Origin: JANSWP01 sp041941305
GTDB lineage: Bacteria; Bacteroidota; Bacteroidia; Chitinophagales; Saprospiraceae
Length of the DNA stretch: 64,000 nucleotides
Direction of reading: 5' to 3'
Assembly (NCBI GenBank): GCA_041941305.1
Contig: JBGTQJ010000013.1
Location: 1 to 64,000, forward strand
Position 1 is the stretch's first letter; each line of letters starts with the position of its first letter. A model generated the notes under the pieces. The model was not told where the DNA came from, did not search any database, and saw nothing but the letters and a program-made list of their open reading frames with translations. Below, piece by piece: positions 62,706 to 64,000 of the stretch. Both the position numbers and the translations under genes were made by a program.

Positions 62706-63587
62706 ATGGAAATCAGACACTTACGATTGGTCAAAACGGTAGCAGAAACAAAAAACCTCACAAAAGCATCCCAGCAATTGTTCCTTTCTCAATCTGCATT
62801 AAGTCACCAATTAAGAGAAATAGAATCCAGATACAGTACCCAAATTTTTGTGCGTGCAAAAAAGCAGATGCATTTGACCCAGGCAGGAGAAAGGCTTTTG
62901 AAAACAGCCCACATCGTATTGGATGAGTTGGAAAAGACAGATTGTGAGATCAATACGATGTTGGCCAAGGATGAGGGTTCATTAAGAGTAAGTACGATGT
63001 GTTATACCTGTTATCACTGGTTATCACCTACATTAAAGATTTATAAAAAGAAATTCCCAAATGTGAGTATTGAGGTACTGCCAGAAGCAACCTATGCTAC
63101 TATTGAAGCGCTACTCAATGGCAGGCTTGATATTGCACTATCCAGTGAAAAAATAAAAGATCCCAATCTCATTTATCGCCCCCTTTTTGAAGATCAATTA
63201 CTTGCAGTTGTGAGCCCCAATCACCCCCTGGCTCAACGGAAGAGGCTACATCCCAAAGATTTTGAATTGGAACCGTTTATTAAGTACGACATCCCAGAAG
63301 CACATTCGGATATCATCAATAATTTCTTCAAGCCAAACAGTGTGAAGCTGCCCAGAATTATTCATATGCGATTAACAGAAGCTATAATTGAATTAGTGAA
63401 AGCAGATATGGGAATATCGATTCTAGCAAAATGGTCAGTACAGCAATATTTAGATCGCGGTGAACTGGCCGGGATTCCTATTTCAAAGTTGGGGAATAGG
63501 ATATGGTATGCAGTAACACTAAAAAACCTTGTTGAGCCAAGATATTTGACTGAATTCATCGAATGTTTGAAATCGGAAATCAATTGA
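62706..63587 (+). CDS. LysR-family transcriptional regulator, MetR-like
   Basis: This 293-residue protein has the N-terminal winged helix-turn-helix (MEIRHLRLVKTVAETKNL, then SQSALSHQLREIES at about 28-41) and a LysR substrate-binding domain from about 90. QSALSHQ and TMCYTCYHWLSPTL (about 97-110) resemble MetR, the homocysteine-responsive activator of methionine genes, more than other LysR proteins. No met gene is in the window, so the target is unknown. A palindromic operator candidate lies upstream. Confidence 0.85.
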   Translation: MEIRHLRLVKTVAETKNLTKASQQLFLSQSALSHQLREIESRYSTQIFVRAKKQMHLTQAGERLLKTAHIVLDELEKTDCEINTMLAKDEGSLRVSTMCYTCYHWLSPTLKIYKKKFPNVSIEVLPEATYATIEALLNGRLDIALSSEKIKDPNLIYRPLFEDQLLAVVSPNHPLAQRKRLHPKDFELEPFIKYDIPEAHSDIINNFFKPNSVKLPRIIHMRLTEAIIELVKADMGISILAKWSVQQYLDRGELAGIPISKLGNRIWYAVTLKNLVEPRYLTEFIECLKSEIN

Positions 63588-63711
63588 ATTTTAGGAGTAA
63601 AAAAAAATACTGTAGAATTAGCCCTTCAAAATACTACAACATTGCTACGTCAAAATAGTAAAAACCCGATTTGAAAATACATCACCGTTCATAAAATACA
63701 TCTCCTATTCG

Positions 63712-64000
63712 TCAAAGTCTAGAAGGTATAGTTTCCTTATACCAAAGACAAAAGCATTTCTTAATTTTAGTCTCCATTTGTAAATCATTCCTATCAAATT
63801 TATAATAAATCTCACTTGTCACTATGAGTTTTTTTTCGAAAATTGGTTTCGGAGTTCTTATAATATCTACAGGAATTTGGCTCAATTCTTCTGTTGATTT
63901 TACTTTCTCAAATATATTTCCCTTACTCAACCATTCCAATACTGTTGTAGTAGAAGAGTCCATACAAAGTATGCCATTATCCTGTTCATCAAATAGTCCA
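63712..64000 (-). CDS. Unknown protein, C-terminal part (runs off the window)
   Basis: The frame is open from the stop at 63712 to the window edge, so the gene begins beyond 64000. The visible 96 or so residues include GLFDEQDNGILCMDSST, TTVLEWLSKGNIFEKV and a basic, Cys-containing tail (KIKKCFCLWYKE). The Met at 63963 is unlikely to be the true start because the frame continues upstream with sensible sequence. No family is recognised. It converges on the LysR gene; the 124-base gap between them holds nothing clear. Confidence 0.5.
   Translation of the reverse strand, partial: GLFDEQDNGILCMDSSTTTVLEWLSKGNIFEKVKSTEELSQIPVDIIRTPKPIFEKKLIVTSEIYYKFDRNDLQMETKIKKCFCLWYKETIPSRL

Noticed and set aside
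1..64000. tRNA, rRNA and CRISPR search by eye
   Set aside because: No cloverleaf-like stretch with a TTC/GTTCGA arm, no rRNA-like conserved blocks and no regularly spaced direct repeats with spacers were found in the intergenic regions.

Overview
The window is about 64 kb of low-GC chromosome from a member of the Bacteroidota, most likely a Saprospiria-type (Lewinella/Haliscomenobacter-like) gliding bacterium. The evidence is type IX secretion (T9SS) sorting domains on several giant secreted proteins, a 3,446-residue protein with a gliding-motility-type C-terminal domain, two choice-of-anchor B proteins, a TonB-dependent receptor, eukaryotic-like type II glutamine synthetase, unlinked sucC, and a textbook Bacteroidota promoter (TTTG-N19-TAnnTTTG) ahead of glutamine synthetase. 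No rRNA, tRNA or CRISPR was seen. A run of 10 N at 39251-39260 marks an assembly gap. Assignment to a lineage is inference from gene content. 

Layout: 0-2.5 kb holds a membrane-anchored hedgehog/M15-like zinc-peptidase-fold protein, a stop-interrupted small secreted ORF, and sucC. 2.8-5.7 kb is a small accessory block on the minus strand: a frameshifted serine recombinase, a glycosyltransferase and an orphan NDP-hexose 2,3-dehydratase. 6-10.3 kb has a GT39-type membrane glycosyltransferase, HMG-CoA lyase, a tiny membrane protein and glnA with a structured leader. 10.6-12.7 kb is a helix-hairpin-helix/outer-membrane barrel protein. 12.7-25.4 kb is an acyl-CoA catabolic region: nitronate monooxygenase plus enoyl-CoA hydratase (minus), a TonB receptor, then a plus-strand run of PECR-like SDR, a two-in-one acyl-CoA dehydrogenase, a strictosidine-synthase-like protein, a FabG-like SDR, a MaoC hydratase and a 4-hydroxybutyryl-CoA-dehydratase-like flavo-FeS enzyme. 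25.4-34.7 kb is housekeeping: hscB, rseP, rsmE, a DUF4159 protein, smc, and a HAD phosphatase with a phosphotransferase-fold kinase. 

35-39 kb encodes a secreted GH8-GH18 double glycosidase with two CBM2-like domains. 39.5-42.9 kb carries rimO, a gamma-glutamyltransferase and an acetyltransferase. 43-60 kb is dominated by three T9SS-secreted minus-strand proteins: the giant adhesin-like protein with an internal duplication of about 387 residues, and two tandem choice-of-anchor B paralogues. 60-64 kb has a haem-binding protein, an aquaporin pseudogene, a possible small RNA, dapB, a YfiT/DinB protein, a MetR-like LysR regulator and an edge-truncated unknown gene. 

The spacers are unusually rich in inverted repeats. 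One family has GTTGCG/CGCAAC ends (5-99, 39220-39463, 43005-43059). A second, MITE-like family has AATTAACYYAA ends (18949-19030, 27451-27615). Long loopless palindromes share a CAAATATTTG core (14722-14773, 27504-27561). In working terms the region joins polymer attack outside the cell (chitin/chitosan), an outer-membrane uptake receptor, and a CoA-ester pathway that could run 4-hydroxyacyl-CoA to enoyl-CoA to (R)-3-hydroxyacyl-CoA to 3-ketoacyl-CoA; that pathway is inference.
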